Shown here: piece by piece, positions 9,205 through 20,455 of the stretch
How positions within the stretch are numbered: the first letter of the stretch is position 1
Layout: every line of letters begins with the position of its first letter
DNA from: Cepaea nemoralis
Lineage: Eukaryota; Mollusca; Gastropoda; Stylommatophora; Helicidae
Direction: 5' to 3'
Assembly: GCA_014155875.1 (NCBI GenBank)
Contig: JACEFZ010018320.1
Coordinates: 1-64,000 of the forward strand
DNA: 64,000 nt
Notes under the pieces: model-generated
Databases searched by the model: none
What the model saw: only the letters and a program-made list of their open reading frames with translations
Told to the model about the DNA's origin: nothing
Position numbers and translations under genes: made by a program

Positions 9205-10690
9205 ACCAGTTGTTAATTTATATTTCTATGTCAGGTGTTAGTTTATATTTCTATACCAGTTGTTGCTTTATGTTTCTGTACCAGTTGTTGCTTTATGTTT
9301 CTGTACCAGTTGTTAATTTATATTTCTATATCAGGTGTTAGTTTATGTTTCTATACCGGGTGTTGCTTTATGTTTCAATACCAGTTGTTGCTTTATGTTT
9401 CTGTACCAGTTGTTAATTTATATTTCTATGTCAGGTGTTAGTTTATATTTCTATACCAGTTGTTGCTTTATGTTTCTGTACCAGTTGTTGCTTTATGTTT
9501 CTGTACCAGTTGTTAATTTATATTTCTATATCAGGTGTTAGTTTATGTTTCTATACCGGGTGTTGCTTCATGCTATACGCGTTGCTACTTTCTGTTTTTA
9601 TACCAGTTGACACTTTATGTGTCTATACCAGTTGCTACTCTATGTTTCTATACCAGTTGCTACTTTATGTTTCTATACCAGTTGTTAATTTATATTTCTA
9701 TATCAGGTGTTAGTTTATGTTTCTATACCGGGTGTTGCTTTATGTTTCTACACCAGTTGCTACTTTATGTTTCTGTACCAGTTGCAACTTTGTGTGTTTC
9801 TATACCAGTTGTTACTTTATGTTTTTATACCAGTTGCTACTTTATGTTTCTATAAAAGTTGCTAATTTATATTTCTATATCAGGTGTTAGTTTATGTTTC
9901 CAAACCAGTTGTTGCTTTGTTTCTAATCGAGGTGTCACTTTATGTTTCTATACCAGTTGCTACTTTCTCTTTCTATACCAATTGCTACTTTCTGTTTCTA
10001 TACCAGTTGCTACTTTGTGTTTCTATACCAGTTGATACTTTATGTTTCTGTGCCAGTTGTTACGTTATGTTTCTAAATCAGTTGTTAGTTTGTGTTTCTA
10101 TATCAGTTGCTACTTTATGTTTCTATATCAGTTGTTGCTTTATGTTTCTATATCAGTTGTTGCTTTATGTTTCTATATAAGTTGTTAGTATGTATTTCTA
10201 TGCCAGGTGTTGCGTTTATTTCTATATCAGTTGTTGCTTTATGTTTCTATATCAGTTGTTGCTTTATGTTTCTATATCAGTTGTTAGTTTGTATCAGTTG
10301 CTACTTTATGTTTCTATATCAGTTGTTGCTTTATGTTTCTATACCAGTTGTTGCTTTATGTTTCTATATCAGTTGTTAGTATGTATTTCTACACCAGTTG
10401 TTGCGTTTATTTCTATATCAGTTGTTGCTTTATGTTTCTATATCAGTTGTTACTTTATGTTTCTATATCAGTTGTTAGTTTGTATCAGTTGCTACTTTAT
10501 GTTTCTATATCAGTTGTTGCTTTATGTTTCCATATCAGTTGTTACTTTTTGTTTCTATATCAGTTGTTAGTATGTATTTTTATACTACTTGTTACTTTAT
10601 ATTTCCATATCAGTTGTTAGTTTATATTTCTATATAAGATTATACATTATAATTCTAAACCAGTTGTTACTTCATATTTCTATACAAGCT
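9205..10690. repeat. 25-bp minisatellite array, right part
   Basis: Continuation of the array left of 8684: about 59 units of TTTCTATACCAGTTGTTGCT plus TTATG with variants. A ~200-bp block near 9216-9350 is repeated at 9416-9550 (both contain TTAATTTATATTTCTATGTC), showing block duplication. From about 10080 onward TATATCAG replaces TATACCAG in most units, so the array has an internal compositional switch. The last units (after 10620) degrade. Confidence 0.93.
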
Positions 10691-10730
10691 AATATTTTTA
10701 TAATCCTAGTCATAAATAGATGTACTAAGT

Positions 10731-11530
10731 CCATACATCAGACAGTGTTGTCTATAGCTCAGCCATACGCCAGACAGTGTTGACTATAGCTCAGCCATAC
10801 ACCGTTGACTATAGCTCAGCCGTACACCAGACAGCGTTGACTATAGCTCAGCCATAGACGTGACAGCGTTGACTATAGCTCAGCCGTACACCGTTGACTA
10901 TAGCTCAGCCGTACACCAGACAGCGTTGACTATAGCTCAGCCGTACACCGTTGACTATAGCTCAGCCGTACACCAGACAGCGTTGACTATAGCTCAGCCA
11001 TACACGAGACAGCGTTGACTATAGCTCATCCATACACCGTTGACTATAGCTCATCCATACACCGTTGACTATAGCTCAGCCATACACGGGACACCGTTGA
11101 CTATATCTTAGCCATACACGAGACACCGTAGACTATAGCTCAGCTATACACCAGACAGCGTTGACTATAGCTCAGCCATACATCAGACACCGTTGACTAT
11201 AGCTCAGCCATACACCAGACAGCGTTGACTATTGCTCAGCCATACACCAGACAGTGTTGACTATAGCTCAGCCATACACCGTTGACTATAGCTCAGCCAT
11301 ACACCAAACAACGTTGGCTTTAGCTCAGTCATACACCAAACAACGTTGACTATAGCTCGGCCATACACCAGACAGCGTTGACTATAGCTCAGCCATACAC
11401 GAGACACCGTTGACTATAGCTCAGCAATGCATCAGACAGCGTTGACTATAGCTCAGCCATACACGAAACAACGTTGACTTTAACTCAGTCATACACACCA
11501 TACAGCGTTGACTATAGCTCAGTCATCCAG
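10731..11530. repeat. 25/32-bp mixed-length minisatellite
   Basis: Units start GTTGACTATAGCTCAGCCAT and ACACC; the long form adds AGACAGC. Short (25 bp) and long (32 bp) forms are interspersed, for roughly 28 units. Variants include ACACGAGACACC and a few TTTAGCTCAG units near 11320 and 11480. The 7-bp length difference means no frame is conserved. Confidence 0.92.
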
Positions 11531-12501
11531 CAGTCACCATACAGTCACAAATTTCCCAGGTCCCGACGGGTTAACGGCGAGCAGAAAGAAATGACAGAAA
11601 GAAAGAGACAAAAAAGCCTGCCCATCAAGGAACCATCTCTGGGCTGCCATGAGCTGTCGTGGAGCAAGTTTATTATCAAATAAATGTGCAATAATGACAT
11701 TCATAATGTCGCCTGATTAACCTTGCTAATCTATCAAGTCCCGTGCGGTCTGCAAACATGAGGTACTTCATCTTTCCGCTGTTCTGACGTCCTCAAATAA
11801 AAAACATGTACAACCAACAAGCACAAACAGTCGGCGACAGGGGAAAAACATTTCTTCTTTCAATATTCCTTGTTGTAGTTTGTTCAACCAAGTGCGTAAT
11901 TAAAAGAAGGAAATAGAAAAAATCAGCGGAAAATCAGATCTTTTAATAAATTGAATCCGGAGTTTTCCCCCCTTGTCTAATGTTGATAAGTCGTTATGGA
12001 ACTTGATTTGATGAACTATACATGCAGTTTGCGCGGGTAATTGATCGAAATTGTTGCCTTCTCAGTCTGCAGAATTTCTCTGTTTTTTTCCCCCCGTCTA
12101 TTTTCTTGTCTTGTGGATCTGGATGGCCCCCGGGTAAAATCAACTAATGTGGGTTTTCTAGATGGAGGAGTGTATTAGCGAGGTTTTGTCTGTCGGCTGT
12201 TGCTTGATGAGATGACCTGAATCGAGGAGTGGCTCGTTGGCTCGTTGCCTCATTATGTGGACGTCAATGGCTACCTGGATGTTGCCATAGTCAGACAGGC
12301 TAGGCAATATGCCATTTGCTTTTTATCCGTGTTCTGTTCTTCTCAAGAAGTAGATGGACGGACCTTTGATTAGGGTTTTTATCTCTCGTTTCTAACGGTG
12401 CCAGATCGAATTTTTGTTTCTTGATTGATGTTTGATTTTAAGAATAGTAGCACTGCGGGAAAACTCACAGATGCTCTGTCTCTCTCAGCTATTGTGATGT
12501 G
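11531..12501. other. Unique-looking noncoding stretch
   Basis: No tandem structure beyond short homopolymers. A short plus frame (11474-11683) begins inside the preceding array and has no recognised domain. AT-rich with several short T and C runs. No gene or RNA could be identified. Confidence 0.4.
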
Positions 12502-13997
12502 TGGTTGCTGATCGCTTCAGTAACAATTTGGTTGCAAACACTTCCAGGTTGTTGATGGTTCCAGTAACACGCCGGTTGTAAACACGTCCAGGTTGTTGAT
12601 GGTTCCAGTAACACACCGGTTGTAGACACGTCCAGGTTGTTGATGGTTCCAGTAACACACCGGTTGTAAACACGTCCAGGTTGTTGATGGTTCCAGTAAC
12701 ACGCCGGTTGTAGACACGTCCAGATTGTTGATGGTAACACACCGGTTGTAAACACGTCCAGGTTGTTGATGGTTCCAGTAACACACCGGTTGTAGACACG
12801 TCCAGGTTGTTGATGGTTCCAGTAACACACCGGTTGTAGACACGTCCAGGTTGTTGATGGTTCCAGTAACACACCGGTTGTAGACACGTCCAGGTTGTTG
12901 ATGGTTCCAGTAACACACCGGTTGTAGACACGTCCAGGTTGTTGATGGTTCCAGTAACACACCGGTTGTAGACACGTCCAGGTTGTTGATGGTTTCAGTA
13001 ACACACCGGTTGTAGACACGTCCAGGTTGTTGATGGTTCCAGTAACACACCGGTTGTAGACACGTCCAGGTTGTTGATAGTTCCAGTAACACACCGGTTG
13101 TAGACACGTCCAGGTTGTTGATGGTTCCAGTAACACACCGGTTGTAGACACGTCCAGGTTGTTGATGGTTCCAGTAACACACCGGTTGTAGACACGTCCA
13201 GGTTGTTGATGGTTCCAGTAACACACCGGTTGTAGACACGTCCAGGTTGTTGATGGTTCCAGTAACACACCGGTTGTAGACACGTCTAGGTTGTTGATGG
13301 TTCCAGTAACACACCGGTTGTAGACACGTCCAGGTTGTTGATGGTTCCAGTAACACGCCGGTTGTAGACACGTCCAGGTTGTTGATGGTTCCAGTAACAC
13401 GCCGGTTGTAGACACGTCCAGGTTGTTGATGGTTCCAGTAACACGCCGGTTGTAGACACGTCTAGGTTGTTGATGGTTCCAGTAACACACCGGTTGTAGA
13501 CACGTCCAGGTTGTTGATGGTTCCAGTAACACACCGGTTGTAGACACGTCCAGGTTGTTGATGGTTCCAGTAACACACCGGTTGTAGACACGTCCAGGTT
13601 GTTGATGGTTCCAGTAACACACCGGTTGTAGACACGTCCAGGTTGTTGATGGTTCCAGTAACACACCGGTTGTAAACACTTCCAGGTTGTTGATGGTTCC
13701 AGTAACACACCGGTTGTAGACACGTCCAGGTTGTTGATGGTTCCAGTAACACACCGGTTGTAAACACGTCCAGGTTGTTGATGGTTCCAGTCAACACGCC
13801 GGTTGTAGACACGTCTAGGTTGTTGATGGTTCCAGTAACACACCGGTTGTAAACACGTCCAGGTTGTTGATGGTTCCAGTAGCACACCGGTTGTAGACAC
13901 GTCCAGGTTGTTGATGGTTCCAGTAACACACCGGTTGTAGACACGTCCAGGTTGTTGATGGTTCCAGTAACACACCGTTTGTTGACACGTCCAGGTT
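12502..13997. repeat. 44-bp minisatellite array, ~34 copies
   Basis: Unit: GGTTGTTGATGGTTCCAGTA then ACACACCGGTTGTAGACACG then TCCA. The first unit (from 12502) and the last (near 13960) are diverged, the centre is nearly uniform. One unit near 12722-12750 lacks GTTCCA and adjoining bases. On the minus strand the unit has no stop in any frame; because 44 is not a multiple of three, all three minus frames stay open for long stretches with a 44-residue period. These are not genes. Confidence 0.97.
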
Positions 13998-14239
13998 GAA
14001 TCTTATTGTCATTCCATTCCACACAACGCATCGTGTGGGATTACATCATTTATGTTTGGTTTGAAAATGTGTTTTATTTTAGTAAAGGGCCACTTTTATA
14101 ACACTCCGATATCAGCTCACATGCTCCCTCCCCTCCCATAGATCTCACAAGGACAATCTCAGCACAGTGCACGAACTCTGTTGACTACACATATTCATTA
14201 TGTGGGTAGGCTGTATAATTATCTAATGTAACTTGGACA
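13998..14239. other. Short unique spacer between the 44-bp array and a SINE
   Basis: No repeat or gene seen. It contains the left target-site duplication of the following SINE (AACTTGGACA at 14230-14239). Confidence 0.5.
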
Positions 14240-14488
14240 TCGCCGGTCTCTCTGGCCGAGGGGTTACACCACTTTCTCCGTAATCCCGTTTATCACGGAG
14301 AGCATCGTAGCGGCCGAGAACTGGGAGCGGTTCGTCCCCCGCTGGTGACTTGCGGGATAACTGAGCCGGCCACTCAGAAAGCAATGGCAAACTATTGAGC
14401 GTAATCTTGCCAAGAAATCAACAGACAGCTGAAAGATGCTGCTGTTGACAGCGATGTCCTGTAAAAGGATATGCGAATTTAAAAAAAG
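14240..14488 (+). mobile_element. Full-length tRNA-derived SINE with 10-bp target-site duplication
   Basis: Flanked by AACTTGGACA at 14230-14239 and 14489-14498. The 5' head begins GCCGGTCTCTCTGGCCGAGG, whose GGCCGAGGGGTTA resembles an A box of tRNA-Ser/Leu, and a B-box-like GAGCGGTTCGTCCCCCGC lies about 70 bases further on. The body has CACTCAGAAAGCAATGGCAA, an imperfect hairpin GGCAA...TTGCC, and GCGATGTCCTGTAAAAGGAT, and it ends with an A-rich tail. Amplification would rely on an RNA polymerase III transcript and LINE-encoded enzymes. This is the best reference copy of the family here. A minus-strand ORF over it is a shadow. Confidence 0.9.
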
Positions 14489-14498
14489 AACTTGGACA

Positions 14499-15098
14499 GC
14501 AACCTGTTCTGGCAGGCCTTTCATTTTCAGACCGTCGAACTATTTCTAACGTGGTCCGTAAGTAACCACGCCTTCTGAATTTCTGGCCCTTGACCGGGAG
14601 GGCTAGACGCCCAGTCCACTATCTAGCTACCTACACTACCTACCACTCATTACGTTCCACAACGCTTTGCAGGTAAACGCCGTCTTGCCCGTTGAATCAG
14701 GAATGATTTCTTCCGTGCAGTCTGTCGGATCCTGTCTTCACATGCTGGGTAGGCATGCCCTACATTACCGCTTGGTTTGACACCAAATCGGCTACCCGCG
14801 CCTTGTTTAGCCAGGCTCTCACAGCTGTTGCCCGGGGGGTGGCCGCTGTCGCATGCTGACAGCTACTAGGAGCCACAGGCACGAGCTGGGTGTCAGGCTT
14901 GGACCAGTGGGGGATGGGTCCTGAAAAGGACATGAGAATCATCCTTACCAAAGGTGCTACCAATACCTGACACCCCGTAACCTAGGTCAGTATCAGGGGC
15001 AAGTATAGCATACTTTTCTAGTTTTAGTTTAAAAGTCTGCACAGTCTAGTCTACTACGGCTGATGTCTGCAAAGGCTTTAAACCACCCTGTCTCCTGG
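14499..15098. other. Unique-looking, moderately GC-rich stretch
   Basis: No tandem repeat. A 67-aa minus frame (14760-14963) lacks any recognised motif. The composition is more GC-rich than the neighbours, so an exon or an old transposon remnant is possible but I cannot support either. Confidence 0.35.
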
Positions 15099-15786
15099 TA
15101 TGAACATATTATAGAGACAACCTGAATCCTTCGTGTAAACATATTACAGAGACAATCCGATTCCTTCGTGTAAACATATTACAGAGACAACCCGACGCCT
15201 TGGTGTGAACATATTACAGAGAACCCGACGCCTTAGTGTGAATATATTACAGAGGCAACCCGATTCCTTGGCGTGAACATATTACAGGGACAACCCGACT
15301 CCTTGGTGTGAATATATTACAGGGACAAACGACTCCTTGGTGTGAATATATTACATTGACAACTCGACTCCTTGGTGTGAATATATTACATGGACAACCC
15401 GACTCCTTGGTGTGAATATATTACAGAGGCAACCAGAATTATTGGTGTGAATATATTACAGAGACAACCAGAATCATTGGCGTGAATATATTACAGAGAC
15501 AACCAGAATCATTGGTGTGAATATATTACAGACAAAACCAGAATCATTGATGTGAATATATTACAGACACAACCAGAATCATTGGTGTGAATATATTACA
15601 GGGACAACCAAAATCATTGGCGTGAACATATTATATAATTTGTGCGAACATATTTCAGAACTGACGTGAACATATAACAAAAATTTGTGTGAGACATATT
15701 ACAAAACTGATGTGATCACATTAAAGAATTTGTGTGAACATTTTACAGAGCCACCCCGCCGTCTTGGTGTGAACATACTACAACAG
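15099..15786. repeat. 35-bp degenerate minisatellite, ~19 copies
   Basis: The unit contains GTGTGAATATATTACAGAGA, then CAACCAGAATCATTG. Early copies have CCCGACTCCTTGG, later ones CCAGAATCATTGG, so there is a left-to-right subtype change. Toward 15630-15780 units become shorter and diverged (GTGAACATATTA with TTTGTGTG spacers). Confidence 0.9.
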
Positions 15787-16056
15787 ATTAGGACTCAAGG
15801 CCTACTCTAGCCGACCTCCAAACTCCGTTTAATGTTTAACGTGGATGACTAAGACACTGGATCTCCAGTCTTTCACCTTTATCCTAGAAGACTAAGCATC
15901 CTATCTTACTACCCTTGAGATCACCGGGAAGTCTTGTATCATCATACACCAGTGGCTGTTGTAAACATTGCCAATTGTATGCCGAGTTTGAACACGCCAC
16001 CTTCTGGGCTAGAGGAGAGCACCTTCTTAACCTTTCAGCCACGACGTCCCTGTAAC
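15787..16056. other. Unique stretch containing a tRNA-like sequence on the minus strand
   Basis: Outside the tRNA-like region at 15975-16045 no feature is recognised. A 109-aa minus ORF crosses into the next array and is repetitive there. Confidence 0.4.
15975..16045 (-). pseudogene. tRNA-Ser/Leu-like pseudogene or SINE head
   Basis: Read on the minus strand it contains GTCGTGGCTGAAAGGTTAAG, close to the A-box region of tRNA-Ser (GTGGCCGAGTGGTTAAGG), and about 45 bases later GTGTTCAAACTCGG, close to a B box (GGTTCAAATCC). The spacing with a long variable arm fits tRNA-Ser/Leu. The acceptor, anticodon and T stems do not pair well and the ends are not complementary, so it is not a functional tRNA. 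No SINE body of the family described elsewhere follows it. Confidence 0.4.
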
Positions 16057-16323
16057 AATAAATGAAAGCTTGTAGAGAAAGCCATGACAGTAAATGAAAC
16101 CACAGAGAAAAAACCGCGGCAATAAATGAAACCTCGGAGAGAAAGCCGTGACAATAAATGAAACCTCGAATAGAAAGCCATGACAATAAATGAAACCTCA
16201 GAGAGAAATCCATGACAATAAATGAAAGCTCAGAGAGAAAGCCATGACAAAAATGAAAGAAACCTCAGAGAGAAAGCTATGGCAATAAATGAAAGCTCAG
16301 AGAGAAAGCCATGACAATAATTA
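16057..16323. repeat. 32-bp minisatellite, ~8 copies
   Basis: Unit GAGAGAAAGCCATGACAATA then AATGAAACCTCA. Variants include AAAGCTCA for AAACCTCA and a copy at about 16240-16260 with a partial AATGAAAGA insertion. Purine-rich on the plus strand. Confidence 0.88.
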
Positions 16324-16942
16324 ACGATCAATATGTCAATCTGTAAGTTAATCTGTCTGTTTATGTGTATATTTGCTTGTCTGTTTGCGTGTCTGATCGT
16401 GGGTGTTTGTATATGTTTTTCTACATGTGTGTTTGTGCTACTCTGTGCGTTTGCGTGTATCAGTTTGTGTGTTTTTCTGTGTGGGTGTGTGTGTTTGGTA
16501 ATGTGTTTGTGCGTCTGTGCTCTAGATGTTGGCTTCGGCGTCTGTCTGTATGTTTGTTCACGTCAATGTCTGCCAGTTTGTCTGTCTTGGGTGTCCTTTG
16601 GTGTGTCAGTGTGTGCATCAGTGTATGTGCATGTCTGTTTGTGTGTCGCAGTTTATGTATATGTGTGTTTGGATGCCCATATGTCTGTCTGTCTTCCTTA
16701 CACCGTCGGTTGGTCGGTCTTTCTGTTGTCTGTCTGTATATTTCACTGTTGATTTATCTATCTGTTTGTCTGGATGTTTGTCTTTTCGTATGTCTGTATA
16801 TCTTTCGCTGTCAACTAGTCGGTAGATCTGTCTGTCTTTCTGTCTGTCTATATCTCTCTCACAGTTAGCCATTCGGTAGATCCGTCTATGTTTCTGTCTT
16901 TCTGTCTGTCTATATCTCTCTGGCCGTCAGCCGGTCGGTAGA

Positions 16943-17009
<67 letters not shown>

Positions 17010-17125
17010 GCATCTCTCTCGCCGTCAGCCTGTCGGTAGATCAGTTTGTCTTTCTGTCCGTCTGTCTATACCTCTCTCACCATCAGCCGGTCGGTACATC
17101 TGTCTGTCCGTCCGTCCGTCCGTCC

Positions 17126-17160
<35 letters not shown>

Positions 17161-17215
17161 GCCGTCAGCCGGTCGGTAGATTTGTCTATATCTTTAACTG
17201 TCTGTCTGATTAGTT
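16324..17215. repeat. TCTG/TG-rich block with a compound repeat and TCTG microsatellites
   Basis: 16330-16790 is degenerate TGTCTG-type low-complexity sequence. From about 16797 a compound unit recurs: TCTATATCTCTCTC, then GTCAGCCGGTCGGTAGATCT, then a variable run of TCTG. Copies of GGTAGAT lie near 16830, 16880, 16936, 17034, 17090 and 17175. Pure TCTG runs occur at 16942-17010 and, mixed with TCCG, at 17100-17160. ORFs here are low-complexity Cys/Val/Leu runs, not genes. Confidence 0.85.
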
Positions 17216-18112
17216 TCGTTGATATATGTGTGTAGCTTTCTCACTATCAATAATGGATCGATAGATCTGTCTGTCTATATCTACTGTAATCATGACTATC
17301 ATCTCCTACCTGGGACGCAGACGTGTTTCCAAGGCACCAGGGCCGGGTTATATACTGGCCAAGACCTATTGACGCGTCCTCGTCGAGCGTCCTGGGCAAC
17401 AGGTCCCTTCGGGGTCCTGGCTAAAGTCAGTAGGATCGCCGATTCCTCCGAAGTTAGAGAGTGTCTGCCTGTACGGAGAGGAACCACTAGTCTGCACACC
17501 AATAAGCCAGACATGGGACAACGGATACTCACGCAAACCTCAGATCCTGTATGACATCACACTGATGTTGGACAACAGGATGCCTTCATCCGACATACAG
17601 GACTTCGCGTTGGAGCTCAAGCCAATGAACACAAGCAAGCATCTCCTATCTGCCAGTAAGACCCTGCAACAACTATCGCGACTCGAGTTCCAATAAGTGT
17701 GCACAAAACCGGAGCGCGGCCGAGGAACAAGGAACCAAGACCATGGTCCGGCGACATGCACAGATGGATACGTGTAGAGAGAAGTACTGCACTCATCCAT
17801 CACTCTCTGTAGACAAATGAAATTGCTTAATTGTTACAACTGACAAAGCAATCAATATTGTGCGGGCGGTGTCATTATTTTGTAAATGTGGGATTTAAAT
17901 GGATTGCTAATGATTTTGTGCAGATAGATCTGTGTGTGCTAGATTGGAGATTTAGTCCAGCCTGGGCATCTCATATTGTTGACTTTTCTCTTCAAGTACA
18001 GGTTCTTGCCATTAGTTTTCTTGTTTTGTCCTTCTTCTGTTCTTTTCTTACGTCATCATTGTCGCTGCTATCTTCGTCGTAATTATATCTTAGCTGTGAA
18101 TTTCTGGGTGTT
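17216..18112. other. Unique-looking stretch without a recognised gene
   Basis: Overlapping short ORFs on both strands (17219-17554 plus, 17299-17532 minus, 17540-17803 minus) show no recognisable domain. 17300-17560 is GC-richer and could be an old dispersed repeat or exon, but nothing allows an assignment. Confidence 0.35.
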
Positions 18113-18115
18113 TTA

Positions 18116-18194
<79 letters not shown>

Positions 18195-18260
18195 GGGTAC
18201 TTACCTATCTGCCTGGCTGCCTGCCTGCCTAACTACTTGCTTGCCTGCCTGCCAGCCTGT
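18113..18260. repeat. TCTG microsatellite grading into CTGC-rich sequence
   Basis: About 20 uninterrupted TCTG repeats (18113-18195), followed by degenerate GCCTGCCTGCC sequence to about 18260. The same TCTG motif makes up part of the giant array at 33.8-45.6 kb. Confidence 0.95.
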
Positions 18261-18379
18261 CTGTCTGTTCGTTCCTCCGCTCCTTTCCTCTCTTCGTTCA
18301 TTTGACAATCTGTATTTCTATGTTTACACATGTAGTTGTCTGTTTGCCTTCATCCGGTGTCTGTGTGGCTGCCTTTGTG

Positions 18380-18430
18380 TTTGTCTCTCTATCCTTGTCT
18401 TTCCACCACCCTCTCTTTCTATCATTCTTC

Positions 18431-18476
<46 letters not shown>

Positions 18477-18589
18477 CTCTGTTTCCATCCCACTCCCTGC
18501 GCATTTAATTATCTCTCTTTCTATCTTTCTCTTTCTCATTCTCTAACTCTCTCTCACTTTCAGTCTCTCTCTTTCTCTCCTTCCACACG

Positions 18590-18654
<65 letters not shown>

Positions 18655-18753
18655 CTATCCCACTCTCAGCACATCTTATTATCTCCCTTTCGATCTTTCT
18701 CACTCTCATTCTCTAACTCTCTCTCACTTTCAATCTCTCTCACTTTCTCTCCT

Positions 18754-18784
<31 letters not shown>

Positions 18785-18830
18785 TTCTCTCCTTTTCTCT
18801 CACTATCTCTGTCACCCCGGATATACGCTG
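18380..18830. repeat. CT-dinucleotide repeats within a duplicated ~170-bp block
   Basis: Uninterrupted CT runs at about 18432-18480 and 18592-18650. Each run is followed by a similar non-repeat segment containing TTTCCATCCCACTC or TTTCTATCCCACTC, and TTCTCTAACTCTCTCTCACT, so the run plus its right flank has been tandemly duplicated. The region to 18810 remains CT-rich. Confidence 0.88.
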
Positions 18831-18924
18831 TCTAAGAGGTCAGACTGGATCTGGTGAAGACAAAAAGATAAACAAATAACTGGATGACTCGGTCGTGTCG
18901 CACAAGCGGAAAAAGAACAAAGCC

Positions 18925-19163
18925 CTGATCGTGTGAGTTAGTGAGTGGTCGTGTGAGTTAGTGAGTGGCCGTGTGAGTTAGTGAGTGGTCGTGTGAGTTA
19001 GTGAGTGGTCGTGTGAGTTTGTAAGTGGTCGTGTGAGTTAGTGAGTGGTCGTGTGAGATAGTGAGTGGTCGTGTGAGTTAGTGAGTGGCCGTGTGAGTTA
19101 GTGAGTGGTCGTGTGAGTTAGTGAGTGGTCGTGTGAGTTAGTGAGTGGCCGTGTGAGTTAGCG
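18925..19163. repeat. 20-bp minisatellite, 12 copies
   Basis: Unit GTGAGTGGTCGTGTGAGTTA, almost invariant. The main variant is GTGGCC for GTGGTC; single changes give GAGTTT and GAGATA near 19015 and 19057. Low divergence indicates recent expansion. Confidence 0.95.
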
Positions 19164-19169
19164 AACCTG

Positions 19170-19170
<1 letters not shown>

Positions 19171-19213
<43 letters not shown>
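19171..19213. repeat. GAT trinucleotide microsatellite, ~14 copies
   Basis: Pure GAT repeat over 43 bases, directly downstream of the 20-bp array. Length polymorphism is expected. Confidence 0.97.
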
Positions 19214-20332
19214 TGACAGCGACCACACCAGGCATCGAATGGCGTTTGGTCAAGAAAACTATGAGCCTACCACCTGCCCACCCGTCCCACTATGAAACTA
19301 ATGCACGGACCCGGGTGTCATTGGCATAGTTACTGAGGGGTTTAAACACGAGAAGATCGACTTCACTGCACCGGGTTTTATCCCATATGGCTCGGTCTAT
19401 TTCCGTAGAGCGGCCTGCCGAAAGCATCGCACAATGCACGACCTCCGTAGCTCCAGCGACGACCTCCAGGAGTCTCCGCAATCCTTGCACTCGAAAGGAT
19501 CCGGAATGGAACCCACAACCTTGGAAGCGCGAGGCAGACATCACAGAGACCCCTGTTGGCCTAGTTACTATTTCTGGATATTGTCGCATAGACGAGCCTT
19601 CCCTATTCTCCACTATCTGTCCTCGCCATTTTGTCATCACGTGACTCTGGATTGAGACCTGGTTGACTTAATTCTGTTCCTAATTTCGCACACTCATCTC
19701 GACACTTATGGCACCGTCGTCTGCATCGATCGTTTGTCCAGTAATTAAACGCCAGGCGCGGGCGATTATCTTCTTCATTGTTGGAATTACCTGCGGAAAA
19801 CAAAACGCGGCAGGTCTTAACGTATCTATGGGCCCTGTTTGCCAAGATTAAAATAATTGCCATCAATTTTACTTGATAATTCTCTCAATTTAAATTGAAG
19901 GGATCCAAACCCCAACCCAGCCCCTGGATAGAGTTGATTACTGCAATTCGAAAATGCTGCTGGGAAGTGTATATTTTTATGTCGCCTCTCTGTCTGAGCT
20001 GGCAGTAGAAAATGATAGATAGTGAATATTGTCATCATAATTAGAACGACATAGGCACGAGACCAAGCATGCGGTGAATTAGTCTGAAGAGATGTTGCAG
20101 AAAAATGACTTCATTGGGACAAGAGAATGTACTCTTATAACTAGAGCCAGGAATTCGAGAACATGTCCTATTTGTTGTCCTTATCATCAATGCGAAGATA
20201 TTTGAAGCATGTCTTAGCATGCTCTGATTAAAATTAGACGGTTTATATTGTACATTTAAGTGCAAGTTCCCGCCCTTTTATAAGAATACATTATATTCCA
20301 ACATTGTATTAACCTGATTTGTTTGGTCATGT
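19214..20332. other. Unique-looking sequence containing one dispersed-repeat copy
   Basis: Several overlapping ORFs on both strands at 19290-19655 and 19603-20265 have no recognised domain. 19361-19421 is shared with 61728-61795 (listed separately), which suggests that at least part of 19240-19640 is an old transposon. The rest is AT-rich sequence without structure I can name. Confidence 0.4.
19361..19421. mobile_element. Dispersed repeat family, copy 1
   Basis: CTTCACTGCACCGGGTTTTA followed by TCCCATATGGCTCGGTCTAT and TTCCGTAGAGCGGCCTGCCG. The region at 61728-61795 has the same order of blocks with about 80 percent identity by eye. The full extent and class of the element are unknown. A B-box-like GGTTGTGGGTTCCATTCC lies upstream on the minus strand (about 19508-19526), hinting at a tRNA-derived element. 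Confidence 0.55.
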
Positions 20333-20455
20333 AAAACAATGTATTTCATTAGTGAACTTAAACACAGAATACACAAAGAAAAGGTTGCACTATTTAATGC
20401 CTGCATCTCGTCAGGTGTATTATGCAGACTTTATCATATGAAGTCAATAAATGAA
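20333..20455 (+). mobile_element. Solo copy of the foldback-associated family
   Basis: Begins AAAACAATGTATTTCATTAG and contains TTTAATGCCTGCATCTCGTC and AGGTGTATTATGCAGA, matching 8686-8810 in order and start point. The inverted arms found at 8811-8970 are not present downstream. It could be a shorter subfamily or a truncated copy. Confidence 0.6.

Noticed and set aside
14264..14524. 86-aa minus-strand ORF
   Set aside because: It lies antisense to a full-length SINE with target-site duplications.
15975..16045. Functional tRNA-Ser gene
   Set aside because: Promoter-like boxes are present but acceptor, anticodon and T stems do not pair.
16333..16872. Overlapping 84-167-aa Cys/Val/Ser-rich ORFs
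   Set aside because: They are degenerate TGTCTG sequence open in several frames on both strands.
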